Of a DNA stretch of 64,000 nucleotides, positions 35,347-44,166 are shown in pieces. The stretch comes from Pseudomonas azotoformans (GTDB lineage: Bacteria; Pseudomonadota; Gammaproteobacteria; Pseudomonadales; Pseudomonadaceae). Positions within the stretch are counted from its first letter, which is position 1. Every line of letters starts with the position of its first letter. The notes below the pieces were generated by a model. It did no database searches and had not been told where the DNA came from. It worked only from the letters and a program-made list of their open reading frames with translations. The position numbers and the translations under genes were made by a program. The DNA lies in NCBI RefSeq assembly GCF_001579805.1, contig NZ_CP014546.1:4836001-4900000 (forward strand). Direction: 5' to 3'.

Positions 35347-36249
35347 ATGGACACATCCATCCGTCGCGGGTCGTGGGAAATGATCGCCGCCATGCTGATC
35401 TCGGGCACCATTGGTTGGTTTGTATTGGTGTCTGGCGTGTCGGTGATCGAAGTGGTGTTTTGGCGGTGCGTGATCGGCGGGCTGACGCTGTTGCTGGTCT
35501 GCGCACTGCTGGGTTACTTGCGCCTGGACCTGCTGAGCTGGGCCAAGCTCGGCCTGGCGATGCTCAGCGGCGTGGCGATTGTCGGCAATTGGTTGCTGCT
35601 GTTCGAATCCTATTCCCGTGCGTCGATTGCCATCAGCACGGCGGTGTACAACGTGCAGCCGTTCATGTTGGTGATGCTGGCGGCGGTGTTCCTGGGAGAA
35701 AAGATCACCGTGCAGAAACTCGCGTGGTTGAGTGTGGCGTTCCTGGGCATGCTCGCGATTGTCACCGCCCATGGCGATCAAACGACCGGCGACGATTACC
35801 TCACTGGCATCGCCCTGGCGCTGGGCGCGGCCTTTCTGTACGCGATTGCGGCGCTGATCATCAAGCGTCTTAAAGAAGTACCGCCGCATCTGATGGCGTT
35901 GATCCAGGTGACCACCGGCGCGCTGTTACTCGCGCCGATGGTGCCTTGGAACAGTCTGCCGGCCACCCCCAATGCCTGGACGGCTTTGGTGACGCTGGGT
36001 GTGGTGCATACCGGTTTGATGTACGTGCTGCTGTACGGTGCGATCCAGAAACTGCCCACGGCCATTACTGGCGCGCTGTCGTTCATCTACCCGATTGCGG
36101 CGATCTTCGTCGATTGGATCGCCTTCGGGCATCGTCTGGGCTGGCTGCAATGGCTGGGTGTAGCGGCGATTCTACTGGCGGCGGCGGGGTTGCAGCGGGG
36201 CTGGTGGTGGCCCCGCTCCCAGAGGGTCAGTGCGTACCCTGGAAAATGA
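35347..36249 (+). CDS. EamA/DMT-family exporter
   Basis: A 300-residue transporter with ten predicted helices in two EamA repeats (WFVLVSGVSVIEVVFWRCVIGG early; GALSFIYPIAAIFVDWIAFGHRLGWLQWLGVAAILLAAAGLQ at the end of the second). It probably exports an amino acid or related metabolite under control of the divergent Lrp gene. TTGAGGAGC precedes ATG 35347. Its last 23 bases overlap the convergent U32 gene. Confidence 0.9.
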   Translation: MDTSIRRGSWEMIAAMLISGTIGWFVLVSGVSVIEVVFWRCVIGGLTLLLVCALLGYLRLDLLSWAKLGLAMLSGVAIVGNWLLLFESYSRASIAISTAVYNVQPFMLVMLAAVFLGEKITVQKLAWLSVAFLGMLAIVTAHGDQTTGDDYLTGIALALGAAFLYAIAALIIKRLKEVPPHLMALIQVTTGALLLAPMVPWNSLPATPNAWTALVTLGVVHTGLMYVLLYGAIQKLPTAITGALSFIYPIAAIFVDWIAFGHRLGWLQWLGVAAILLAAAGLQRGWWWPRSQRVSAYPGK

Positions 36250-38206
36250 TGTTTTCCGGGTTGAAGTGCTCCACTGCGCTGCCCGGCTGCGGCAAGCCAA
36301 GGATGTGGCCCTTGATCTTGCCCACGACGTGCATCTCGCACGGCTTGCAGTCGAACTTCAGGGTCAGCACTTCATCGCCGTGAATCAGTTGCATCGGCGC
36401 GACCTTGGTCTTCACGCCCGTGACACCCTTGGCCTGTTTAGGGCACAGGTTGAACGAGAAGCGCAGGCAGTGCTTGGTGATCATCACCGGCACTTCGCCG
36501 GTTTCTTCATGGGCTTCGAAGGCGGCGTCGATCAGCTTCACGCCGTGACGGTAATAGAAATCACGGGCTTTCTGGTTGTAGACGTTGGCCAGGAACGACA
36601 GATGCGCTTCCGGATAGACCGGCGGCGGGGTGGTCTCGGCTTTGCGTCCACCACGCGGGTGAGCGGCCACACGGGCAGCGGTCAGCGCTTCGATCACTTC
36701 GCGGCGCAAGGCCTTGAGCTGTGAGTTGGGGATGAAGAACGCCTGCGGCGCATCCAGTTGGATGTTGGTCGCATGGTATTCGGTGGTGCCCAGTTGGCCG
36801 AGCAGGTCGCGCAAAGTATCGAGCGCCTGCTCCGGCTTGTTGGCCACGCCGAACGGGCCGGGCAGGGTGACGCTGGCACTGATGCCTTCTTCGCTTGTAG
36901 CGGTGACTTCCAACTGTTCTTCACGCAGGCGCGCGGCCCAGGTCAGGCCGATACGACGCTCGGATGAGGTCTTGAGCAGCGCCTGTTGCCAGTTGTGGTC
37001 CAGGTTACGGTTCAGCGGATGATTCGGGCGCAACTGGTGCAGGCCGGCCGGCATTTCATTCGGCTCTACGCGGTAGCGGTAGCGCTTCTCGCCGTCTTCC
37101 TCGAACTCGCCTTTAGGCTCGGCGATGTTGGCACGGAAACCCACCACTTCGCGCTTGATCAGCACGTTCAGGCCGTCGCCATTGGACAGCGGCTCATGGG
37201 TGACCACTTGCAGGTCACGCTTGCCGGCTTTTTCCACCACACCCACCGGCAGGCCGGTGAACGTTGGGGTGTCGAAGGCGCCGATGTCGACCTTGCGATC
37301 GGTAACAAAATAGTCAGTGCTGCCACGGTGGAAGGTTTTTTCCGGGTCCGGCAGGAAGAAGTGCGCGGTGCGGCCGCTGGAGGCGCGCGCCAGGTCCGGG
37401 CGGTCTTCAAGCACGTCATCCAGGCGCTGGCGGTAATAGGCGGTGATGTTCTTCACATAGCCCATGTCCTTGTAGCGGCCTTCGATCTTGAACGAACGCA
37501 CGCCCGCTTCGACCAGCGCACGAATGTTGGCGCTCTGGTTGTTGTCTTTCATCGACAGCAGGTGCTTTTCAAAAGCCACGACGCGGCCCTGGTCATCTTT
37601 CAAGGTGTACGGCAGGCGGCAGGCCTGGGAGCAATCGCCCCGGTTGGCGCTGCGGCCGTTCTGTGCGTGAGAGATGTTGCACTGCCCGGAAAACGCCACG
37701 CACAAGGCGCCGTGGATGAAGAACTCGATGGCGGCATCGGTTTCGTCGGCGATGGCACGGATTTCCTGCAGGTTCAGCTCACGGGCCAATACCAGCTGCG
37801 AAAAACCAGCCTGGTCGAGAAATTTGGCGCGGCCCAGGGTACGAATGTCGGTCTGGGTGCTGGCGTGCAGCTCGATGGGCGGAATATCCAGCTCCATCAC
37901 GCCCAGGTCTTGCACGATCAGCGCGTCGACGCCAGCGTCGTAGAGCTGATGGATCAGCTTGCGCGCGGGTTCCAGTTCGTTGTCATGCAGGATGGTGTTG
38001 ATCGTGGTGAAGACGCGCGCGTGGTAACGGCGGGCGAATTCCACCAGGGACGCGATATCGCTCACGTCGTTACAGGCGTTATGGCGCGCGCCGAAGCTCG
38101 GGCCGCCAATGTACACGGCGTCGGCGCCGTGCAGGATAGCCTCGCGCGCGATGGCGACATCGCGGGCAGGGCTGAGCAATTCCAGGTGATGCTTGGGCAA
38201 GGACAT
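36227..38206 (-). CDS. rlhA: U32-family RNA hydroxylation protein (RlhA-like)
   Basis: A 659-residue peptidase U32-family protein with the length and two-part layout of E. coli RlhA (YdcP), needed for 5-hydroxycytidine at position 2501 of 23S rRNA; the related TrhP is about 200 residues shorter. The U32 signature is visible as FIHGALCVAFSGQCNISH and GRSANRGDCSQACR near residues 165-200, with the Cys residues that likely hold an iron-sulfur cluster. The start ATG 38206 (MSLPKHHLELLSP) matches the family start; upstream in-frame residues do not. Despite the family name it is not expected to be a protease. Confidence 0.85.
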   Translation of the reverse strand: MSLPKHHLELLSPARDVAIAREAILHGADAVYIGGPSFGARHNACNDVSDIASLVEFARRYHARVFTTINTILHDNELEPARKLIHQLYDAGVDALIVQDLGVMELDIPPIELHASTQTDIRTLGRAKFLDQAGFSQLVLARELNLQEIRAIADETDAAIEFFIHGALCVAFSGQCNISHAQNGRSANRGDCSQACRLPYTLKDDQGRVVAFEKHLLSMKDNNQSANIRALVEAGVRSFKIEGRYKDMGYVKNITAYYRQRLDDVLEDRPDLARASSGRTAHFFLPDPEKTFHRGSTDYFVTDRKVDIGAFDTPTFTGLPVGVVEKAGKRDLQVVTHEPLSNGDGLNVLIKREVVGFRANIAEPKGEFEEDGEKRYRYRVEPNEMPAGLHQLRPNHPLNRNLDHNWQQALLKTSSERRIGLTWAARLREEQLEVTATSEEGISASVTLPGPFGVANKPEQALDTLRDLLGQLGTTEYHATNIQLDAPQAFFIPNSQLKALRREVIEALTAARVAAHPRGGRKAETTPPPVYPEAHLSFLANVYNQKARDFYYRHGVKLIDAAFEAHEETGEVPVMITKHCLRFSFNLCPKQAKGVTGVKTKVAPMQLIHGDEVLTLKFDCKPCEMHVVGKIKGHILGLPQPGSAVEHFNPENIIFQGTH

Positions 38207-38276
38207 AGTTTTTTTAGTCAGGCTTGTCACGGTTGAGGCGCGCATTGTAGCTGTGAAATGCCTGACCGGCACCCAC

Positions 38277-38657
38277 TCAGGCTTGAGCGGCCATCGCAGT
38301 GACTTCCACGCGCATGCCCTCTACCGCCAACGCGGCAACGCCAACCGCCGCACGCACGGGCCAGGGCTTGGCAAAGAAGCGCTTGTAGACCTCGTTGAAG
38401 GCCGCGCGATCAGCCATATCCGTCAGATAAATGGTCAGGTGCATCACCCGGCCCATGGAGCTGCCGGCCTTTTCCAGGGCGACTTTCAAGGCTTGCAGGG
38501 TGCATTCGCTTTGCAGGGTGATATCGCCCAGCTCCAGGCTGCCATCGGCGCGGGTCGGGATCTGGGTGGACACCAGGATGCCGTTGAAGCCGATCACATC
38601 CGAAGAAATCGAGTCGGCATCGGGATCCGGGGTGTAGTGCAGGTCGTGGTTGGCCAT
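38277..38657 (-). CDS. RidA-family enamine/imine deaminase
   Basis: A 126-residue YjgF/YER057c/UK114 protein. RidA members hydrolyse reactive enamine and imine intermediates from PLP enzymes. The catalytic Arg is in PWPVRAAVGVAALAVEGMRVEV near residue 100, with the Glu later in that block. QIPTRADGSLELGDITLQSECTLQALKVALEKAG is the typical core. It lies between the RlhA-like and FabF-like genes and could be co-transcribed with the latter. Confidence 0.92.
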   Translation of the reverse strand: MANHDLHYTPDPDADSISSDVIGFNGILVSTQIPTRADGSLELGDITLQSECTLQALKVALEKAGSSMGRVMHLTIYLTDMADRAAFNEVYKRFFAKPWPVRAAVGVAALAVEGMRVEVTAMAAQA

Positions 38658-38722
38658 GGGCGCCTCTCATTGGCAGGTTCAGAAAGGCGCCCATGGTCCC
38701 CGAAAAATACCGCAGGGGCAAA

Positions 38723-39992
38723 CTACGCCCAGCGGCGGAACAACACGCTGGCATTCACGCCGCCAAAGCCGAAGCCGTTGGACAGCGCGTATTCAATCGG
38801 CATCGGCCGGGCTGCACCGCGCAGCAGGTCCAGGCCATCCGCAAGCACGTCGGGGTTTTGCAGGTTGAGGGTGACCGGGGCGACCTGATCACGCAGGGCG
38901 AGTACGGTGAAAATGGCTTCGATACCGCCCGCAGCGCCCAACAGGTGCCCGGTGACAGATTTGGTCGAGCTGATCGCCGGGCTGCCGTTGGCGCCAAATA
39001 CCGTCCTGATCGCGGCCAGTTCGCCTTTGTCGCCTACCGGTGTGGAAGTCGCGTGAGCGTTCAAGTACTGCACCTGGGCCGCCTCGATTCCGGCCTGGCG
39101 CAAGGCTTGCTGCATGGCGCGTCGCGCACCGTCGCCGTCTTCCGGGCCGGCCGTCATGTGGTAGGCATCGGCACTGGTGCCGTAGCCCACCAACTCCGCA
39201 ATCGGTTGTGCGCCACGCGCCAGGGCATGCTCCAGTTCTTCGATAACGAGGATGCCGGCACCTTCGCCCATGACAAAACCGTCGCGCGCCTGATCGAATG
39301 GCCGCGAAGCCAGCTCGGGTGTGTCATTGAAGTCGCTGGACAGGGCTCGCGCTGCGGCAAAACCGGCCAGGCTGACCCGATGAATCGCCGCTTCCGCGCC
39401 GCCGCATACCGCTACATCGACTTCACCGGCACGAATCATCCGCGCCGCGTCGCCGATAGCCTGCACACCAGCAGCACAGGCGGTCACCGGCGCCCCCAGC
39501 GGGCCTTTCAAACCGTAATTGATCGACACATGCCCAGCGGCCATGTTGCTCAAGAAGGACGGGATGGTAAACGGCGATAAACGCCGTGGGCCTTTGCTGT
39601 CAGTGGTGCGTACTGCATCGGCAATCGCCGGGAAACCGCCGACGCCAGACGCAATGATGGTCGCCGTGCGCTCCTGTTGTTCCACTGTGTCCGGCGCCCA
39701 GCCGGCCCTGCTTCAAGGCTTCATCCGCCGCCGCCAGCGCGAACAGGATAAAGCGGTCCATCTTGCGTTGTTCCTTGGTTGCCAGCAGGCGATCCGGGTC
39801 AAATCCGGCTTCAGGGTCCTGCAGGTTGCTTTGTACCTGGCCACCGATGCTGACGGCCAAATCCCCGATCAACTCTTCCGGCAGGCGACGGATGCCCGAT
39901 TGCCCGGCCAACAGGCGGCGCCAGGTGGATTCCACGTCAGCGCCCAACGGCGTCAGCGCGCCCATGCCTGTCACAACGATGCGTTTACTCAT
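38723..39992 (-). pseudogene. FabF-like beta-ketoacyl-ACP synthase, frameshifted
   Basis: The N-terminal part starts at ATG 39992 (MSKRIVVTGMGALTPLG) and runs in frame to about 39710; the rest continues in another frame to 38723. Removing one base gives a continuous 422-residue KAS II, the normal length. The catalytic residues are intact: Cys in VTACAAG, His in NAHATSTPVGD and His in SVTGHLLGAAGG. The extra base lies in CCGGCCCTG on the plus strand near 39705-39715, after the codons for ADEALKQ. It is divergent from an HxlR regulator and is probably an accessory copy, as the usual fabF sits in a fatty-acid cluster. The break may be a sequencing error. Confidence 0.85.
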
Positions 39993-40099
39993 GATCAATC
40001 GACTCCGGTTGCGGTGAGGGAACAGACCCTATGGACGTCACTATCATCATGAAAGTAACATGGCATCACACACATTTGCACTGACCCACAGGAAACGCC

Positions 40100-40582
40100 A
40101 TGCAACGCAAGTCCCTCATCAGCGACGAATGCCCGATCGCCCGCAGCCTTGAGCGGGTAGGGGAGTGGTGGAGCATTCTGATCATGCGCGACGCCTTGCA
40201 CGGCCTGCGCCGCTTCGACGAGTTCTCGCGCAGCCTGGGTATCGCGCCGAATATGCTCACGCGCCGTTTGAATGGCTTGGTGGAGGCGGGGATGTTGGAG
40301 CGTCGGCCCTACAGCGAGCGACCGCCACGCTACGAATATGTGCCGACGGCCAAGGGTGAGGATTTCAGCGTGGTGCTGATGTCGCTGGTGGCCTGGGGCA
40401 ACCGGCATTTCGCCGAAGAAGGCCACAGTGTGGAAGTGGTAGAGCGTGCGACCGGGTTGCCGGTGCAGCCGGCGATGGCGAATGCCGCAGGCCAATGTGT
40501 GCCGTTGGACCAGTGCACGATCCAAGCCGGTCCAGCCGCCAGCGCAGGGATGCGCCAGCGGTTGGGGGCGATGCCGGATTGA
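40100..40582 (+). CDS. HxlR-family transcriptional regulator
   Basis: A 160-residue MarR-like regulator of the HxlR family. The signature CPIARSLERVGEWWSILIMRDALHGLRRFDEFSRSLGIAPNMLTRRL is at residues 11-57, with Cys 11 at the usual place for thiol or aldehyde sensing. It is divergent from the FabF-like gene 107 bp away and probably controls it. The stop is adjacent to the stop of the convergent porin gene. Confidence 0.92.
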   Translation: MQRKSLISDECPIARSLERVGEWWSILIMRDALHGLRRFDEFSRSLGIAPNMLTRRLNGLVEAGMLERRPYSERPPRYEYVPTAKGEDFSVVLMSLVAWGNRHFAEEGHSVEVVERATGLPVQPAMANAAGQCVPLDQCTIQAGPAASAGMRQRLGAMPD

Positions 40583-41905
40583 TTAGAGCAAGGTGAACGG
40601 ATAGTCGACGATCAGCCGCAACTCATTCAGGTCACCATCACGTTGGTCGGCGTTCGATGCCACGATCGCATCGCGGACACGCAACGACAGGTTTTTCGCC
40701 GGGCCACTCTGGATCACGTACTTGGCCTCCAGGTCGGTTTCGTGGTGCGCGCCGTCGGCGCCGTAGTCGCCCACATAGGCGCTGTGATCCGGTGTGTGGG
40801 TGCCATTGATGTCCGAGCCGTTGATGTAGCGGCCCATGAAGCTCAGCCCTGGCACGCCATAACTGGCCATGTTCAAGTCATACCGAATGCCCCAGGACTG
40901 TTCGCCCGGCCCGTTGAAGTCCCCCCACTGCACCGAGTTGGCCAGGTACACCGAATCGCCGCCTTCGCCCGCGCCGTTGTTGCCGGTGCCGATGTAGTCA
41001 AACGGCGTGTCGCCATGCACTTTCTGGAACGACAGCGTCAACGTGTGCGCCTGCAGGAACGAGTACGCCGCCGCTAGTGAGTAGGTGGTGTTGTTGATCG
41101 CGCCGGCCTTGGCGCTGCCAGTATCGAGGGTGCGATAGAGGTTGCCGTCCAGCGCGAGTGACTGGTCATGGGCCAGCGGGATCACGTAGTTGAGGTTGGT
41201 GTAGTACTGGCGCCAGATGTCTTCCAGTTCACCGGCATAAACGGTTGCGCTCAGGGACGGGCTGAAGGTGTATTTGCCACCGACGAAACTGGCACTGTTG
41301 GCGGCGATATTGGCGTAGGTCGCGTAGATATCGTGGTCATGGTTGCTGGTCATGCCACTGTTGGTGCTGGTGAAGTGTCCGGCTTCCAGGTCCAGGCCGG
41401 CGATTTCACTGCTGGTCAGGTCGAAACCGGTGGCGGTCTGCGGCAACAGGCGGGTGCCGCCGGTGGCGAAGACCGGGGCGGTGGGTTGCATGTCACCGAA
41501 TTTGAGCTGGGTCTTGGAGATCTTGATCTTCACCGCCGCACCCACGGAGCCGTAGGCGTCTTCGGGGTCGCCATGCCGGTCGGTCGGTAGGTTGCCGGTG
41601 CCGGCGTCCGCGTGGGTGGCGTCCAGTTTCAGCCCGCCGTAGGCGTAGGCATCCACGCCGAAGCCGATAGTGCCCTGGGTGAAGCCCGAGGCGTAGTTGA
41701 GCATCGCGCCCTGGGTCCAGTCTATGTTATCGGCCCGGCCACCTTCGCGATTACGGTTCATGTAGTAGTTGCGCAACAACCCGGTGACGCTGCTGCCTTC
41801 GATAAACCCCTTGGAGTCCGCCTGGTCGGTGACCGTTTCGGCAAACGCCAGTTGACTGATACTGGCACACACCGCCAGTGCTAACAGGCTCGACTGTTTA
41901 ATCAT
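40583..41905 (-). CDS. OprD-family outer-membrane porin
   Basis: A 440-residue OprD-type porin. The signal peptide is MIKQSSLLALAVCASISQLAFA. The mature start FIEGSSVTGLLRNYYMNRNREGG and later WTQGAMLNYASGFTQGTIGFGVDAYAYGGLKLD are hallmarks of the family; the C-terminus ends in DYPFTLL, an outer-membrane assembly signal with a terminal hydrophobic residue. It would pass small molecules such as amino acids or organic acids. The start is ATG 41905 with GGGGAAG upstream; the longer open frame adds unrelated residues. Confidence 0.94.
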   Translation of the reverse strand: MIKQSSLLALAVCASISQLAFAETVTDQADSKGFIEGSSVTGLLRNYYMNRNREGGRADNIDWTQGAMLNYASGFTQGTIGFGVDAYAYGGLKLDATHADAGTGNLPTDRHGDPEDAYGSVGAAVKIKISKTQLKFGDMQPTAPVFATGGTRLLPQTATGFDLTSSEIAGLDLEAGHFTSTNSGMTSNHDHDIYATYANIAANSASFVGGKYTFSPSLSATVYAGELEDIWRQYYTNLNYVIPLAHDQSLALDGNLYRTLDTGSAKAGAINNTTYSLAAAYSFLQAHTLTLSFQKVHGDTPFDYIGTGNNGAGEGGDSVYLANSVQWGDFNGPGEQSWGIRYDLNMASYGVPGLSFMGRYINGSDINGTHTPDHSAYVGDYGADGAHHETDLEAKYVIQSGPAKNLSLRVRDAIVASNADQRDGDLNELRLIVDYPFTLL

Positions 41906-42090
41906 GTTGTAACTTCCCCGGGAGAATGAACGCGCGCACAGAAACACCGCACTGATTGGAGGGTGCATAAAGGTGTATGGGCAGATGTTTGCAGGTGAGC
42001 TGTTACGGTTTTTTATTGTGTTCGGCGTGGTTGCCGAGCTTGATTCTAAGCCCAGTCTGCGGGGCCTGTAGCGGGCCAAGGGATGAAACT

Positions 42091-42120
42091 CGATTAATTA
42101 AACTTCACTATTTTTAATCG
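42091..42120. promoter_or_regulatory. Dyad CGATTAA-N16-TTAATCG
   Basis: CGATTAA (42091-42097) and TTAATCG (42114-42120) form an AT-rich inverted repeat between the porin and LysR genes. It could be an operator for the porin or for a transcript ending at 42209. Symmetry only. Confidence 0.35.
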
Positions 42121-42211
42121 ACTGCGGGTGTAGCGTGGACGCTGTCTTAGCCGCTCTGCTTCGACAAAATCCTTTGGTTGCCGCCGCAGATTCTGCGGCG
42201 GATTTTTTTGC
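42120..42211 (+). ncRNA. Candidate small RNA ending at an orphan terminator
   Basis: A strong plus-strand terminator (42181-42209) lies between divergent genes, upstream of the LysR start at 42279, so it cannot end either coding transcript. The sequence before it can form another hairpin (AGCGT/ACGCT around 42133-42144). This suggests a short plus-strand RNA of unknown start. It does not match a regulatory RNA that I recognise, and a leader attenuator of the LysR gene is the alternative. Confidence 0.4.
42181..42209 (+). terminator. Intrinsic terminator, orphan
   Basis: CCGCCGCAGA and TCTGCGGCGG (42181-42190, 42192-42201) form a GC-rich hairpin followed by ATTTTTTT. The T tract is only on the plus-strand side, so it acts on rightward transcripts. 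Confidence 0.85.
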
Positions 42212-42278
42212 GTGGCCGGGTTAGTTGAACTCACCTATGCTGCGCGACACCATTGGCATCCACCCTTCGAGACGCTGC

Positions 42279-43193
42279 ATGAGCCTGAAATCCACCCACC
42301 TGCCGGCCTTGATCGCGTTCGAATGCGTGGCCCGTCATATGAACTTCGCGCGGGCGGCGGCCGAGATGGAGGTCACGCCCACGGCGATGTCCAAGACCAT
42401 CAGGCAGCTCGAAGCGCAATTGGGCGTGCGCCTGTTCAACCGCACCACGCGCAGCGTGGCGTTGACCGAGTCGGGCAGCCAATTGCTCGACACCTTGGCC
42501 CCGGCCCTGGAGCAGATCCGCTTCTCGGTGCAGCAGGTACACGACACCGCCAGCCGCCCGTATGGCGCGTTGAAAATCAACAGCTCCTACGTGGCCTACG
42601 CCTCGCTGATCGAACCCCATGTGGCGGCGTTTCTCGCGCAGTACCCGGACATCAGCCTGGATATCGCCCTGGACAATGGCTTGAGCGACATCATCGGCGC
42701 AGGCTTCGACGCCGGTATCCGCCTGGGCCAGGCTTTGCAGCGTGACATGATCGCGGTGCCGCTGGGGGCGTCGCAGCCGATGGTGGCCGTGGCCACGCCG
42801 GAGTACCTGGCACGCTCGGCGCCGTTGAACACACCTGAAGACCTGCTGGCCCACGACTGCATCCATCAGCGTTTGAGCAGTCGCGGGCCGCTGATGGATT
42901 GGACGTTTCGCATCGGCAAGGCCAATGTCGAGCTCCAGGTGAAGGGACGCCTGGTGCTGGATGAGATGCGCACCACCTTGTCGGCGGCGCGCCTGGGGTG
43001 TGGCGTGGCCCTGGTGTTCCGGCCGTTTGCCCAGGCGGACATCACCAGCGGCGCGTTGGTAGCGTTGCTGGAAAAATACGCGGCGCCCGCCGAGACCTTC
43101 CACCTGTATTACGCCAACCGTGCGCAAATGCCCGGAAAGCTCCGGGCATTTATCGACTTCTTCCAGGCGCGTAACCGTCAGGCCACCGAGTAG
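42279..43193 (+). CDS. LysR-family regulator (GcvA-like)
   Basis: A 304-residue LysR-type regulator with helix-turn-helix LIAFECVARHMNFARAAAEMEVTPTAMSKTIRQLEAQLGVRLFNRTTRSV, the pattern of the GcvA-like subgroup. I chose ATG 42279 (MSLKSTHLPAL) by family start; an in-frame ATG at 42237 is possible. It is convergent with the SDR gene, overlapping it by 16 bp. Confidence 0.9.
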   Translation: MSLKSTHLPALIAFECVARHMNFARAAAEMEVTPTAMSKTIRQLEAQLGVRLFNRTTRSVALTESGSQLLDTLAPALEQIRFSVQQVHDTASRPYGALKINSSYVAYASLIEPHVAAFLAQYPDISLDIALDNGLSDIIGAGFDAGIRLGQALQRDMIAVPLGASQPMVAVATPEYLARSAPLNTPEDLLAHDCIHQRLSSRGPLMDWTFRIGKANVELQVKGRLVLDEMRTTLSAARLGCGVALVFRPFAQADITSGALVALLEKYAAPAETFHLYYANRAQMPGKLRAFIDFFQARNRQATE

Positions 43194-43951
43194 CCGCCGT
43201 CGGCCAGCAGGGCGTGACCGGACACGTAGCTGGCATCTTCCGAGCCCAAGAACGCCACGACCGTCGCCATCTCTTCAGCCGTGCCGAAACGACTGGCGGG
43301 CGTGCTGGCGGCGAACGCCTGCTGGGCTTCCACCGACGGCCAGATCCCGCGATGGTGGAAGGGTGTTTCGATCAGCCCTGGGCACAGCGCATTCACCCGT
43401 ACCCCTTGCTTGAACCACTCGATGGATGCGGTCTTGGTCATGCCCACCACGGCGTGCTTGGTGCCGATATACAGCGCGGCATTCTCGAAACCGATCACGC
43501 CGCCCATGGATGCATTATTGATGATGCTGCCACAGCCCTGTTCCAGCATCACCTTGGCTTCGTACTTCATGCAGTTGAAGACGCCACGCACATTGGGTTC
43601 GAACACCAGGTCGAAGCGCGCGTTGTCCTGCTCGATCAGTGGTGCGAACACGCCTTCGGTGCCGGCATTGTTAAAGGCGATGTCCAACTGGCCGTAGGTG
43701 TCCACGGCAAACTGGACCATGGCAATGATGTCGGCTTCGCGGGTCACGTCGACCACGATAGAGGAAGCGATACCGCCCTGGGCGGTGATCTCGGCAACCA
43801 CGTCGTCCAGCTCGCTCTGGCGGCGGGCAGCGGCAACGATCTTTGCGCCGCGTTGAGCCAGGACAACGGCGGCCGCACGGCCAATGCCAGAGCTGGCGCC
43901 GGTGATCAGCGCGACTTTGCCTTCAAGCTGGCGGGGAGTGGATAAGGTCAT
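43178..43951 (-). CDS. Short-chain dehydrogenase/reductase
   Basis: A 257-residue classical SDR. The cofactor motif TGASSGIG is near residue 16, NNAG follows, and the catalytic Tyr and Lys are in LYIGTKHAVVG; the Ser is in INNASMGGVIG. The C-terminal block ALLADGGYSV is standard. It is an NAD(P)-dependent oxidoreductase of unknown substrate. GGAG lies before ATG 43951. Confidence 0.93.
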   Translation of the reverse strand: MTLSTPRQLEGKVALITGASSGIGRAAAVVLAQRGAKIVAAARRQSELDDVVAEITAQGGIASSIVVDVTREADIIAMVQFAVDTYGQLDIAFNNAGTEGVFAPLIEQDNARFDLVFEPNVRGVFNCMKYEAKVMLEQGCGSIINNASMGGVIGFENAALYIGTKHAVVGMTKTASIEWFKQGVRVNALCPGLIETPFHHRGIWPSVEAQQAFAASTPASRFGTAEEMATVVAFLGSEDASYVSGHALLADGGYSVA

Positions 43952-44166
43952 GGAAAGCTCCGTTTGTGTGCTGCGCAATGCGGTGTGCTTGCGCTATGGG
44001 CACAGGTTACGGTGAGGGATTGCCTCCGATAATCCACGCAAACACAAACGAGTTATGCGCTTGAAGTTCATAATTGCCTGGGATGTGCCGATCGTCCGCA
44101 TGTCACAAGACTGTTGCACTCACCCTTCAATAATCCCTGTCCCCACGCCCAAACAGGAGATAGGTG

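Noticed and set aside
42050..42211. RsmX/Y/Z-type small RNA
   Set aside because: Only a few scattered GGA motifs are present and they are not in hairpin loops, so it does not fit that family.
43980..44166. hrp box before the HrpK-like gene
   Set aside because: I looked for GGAACC with a CCAC element 15-16 bases later and did not find it.
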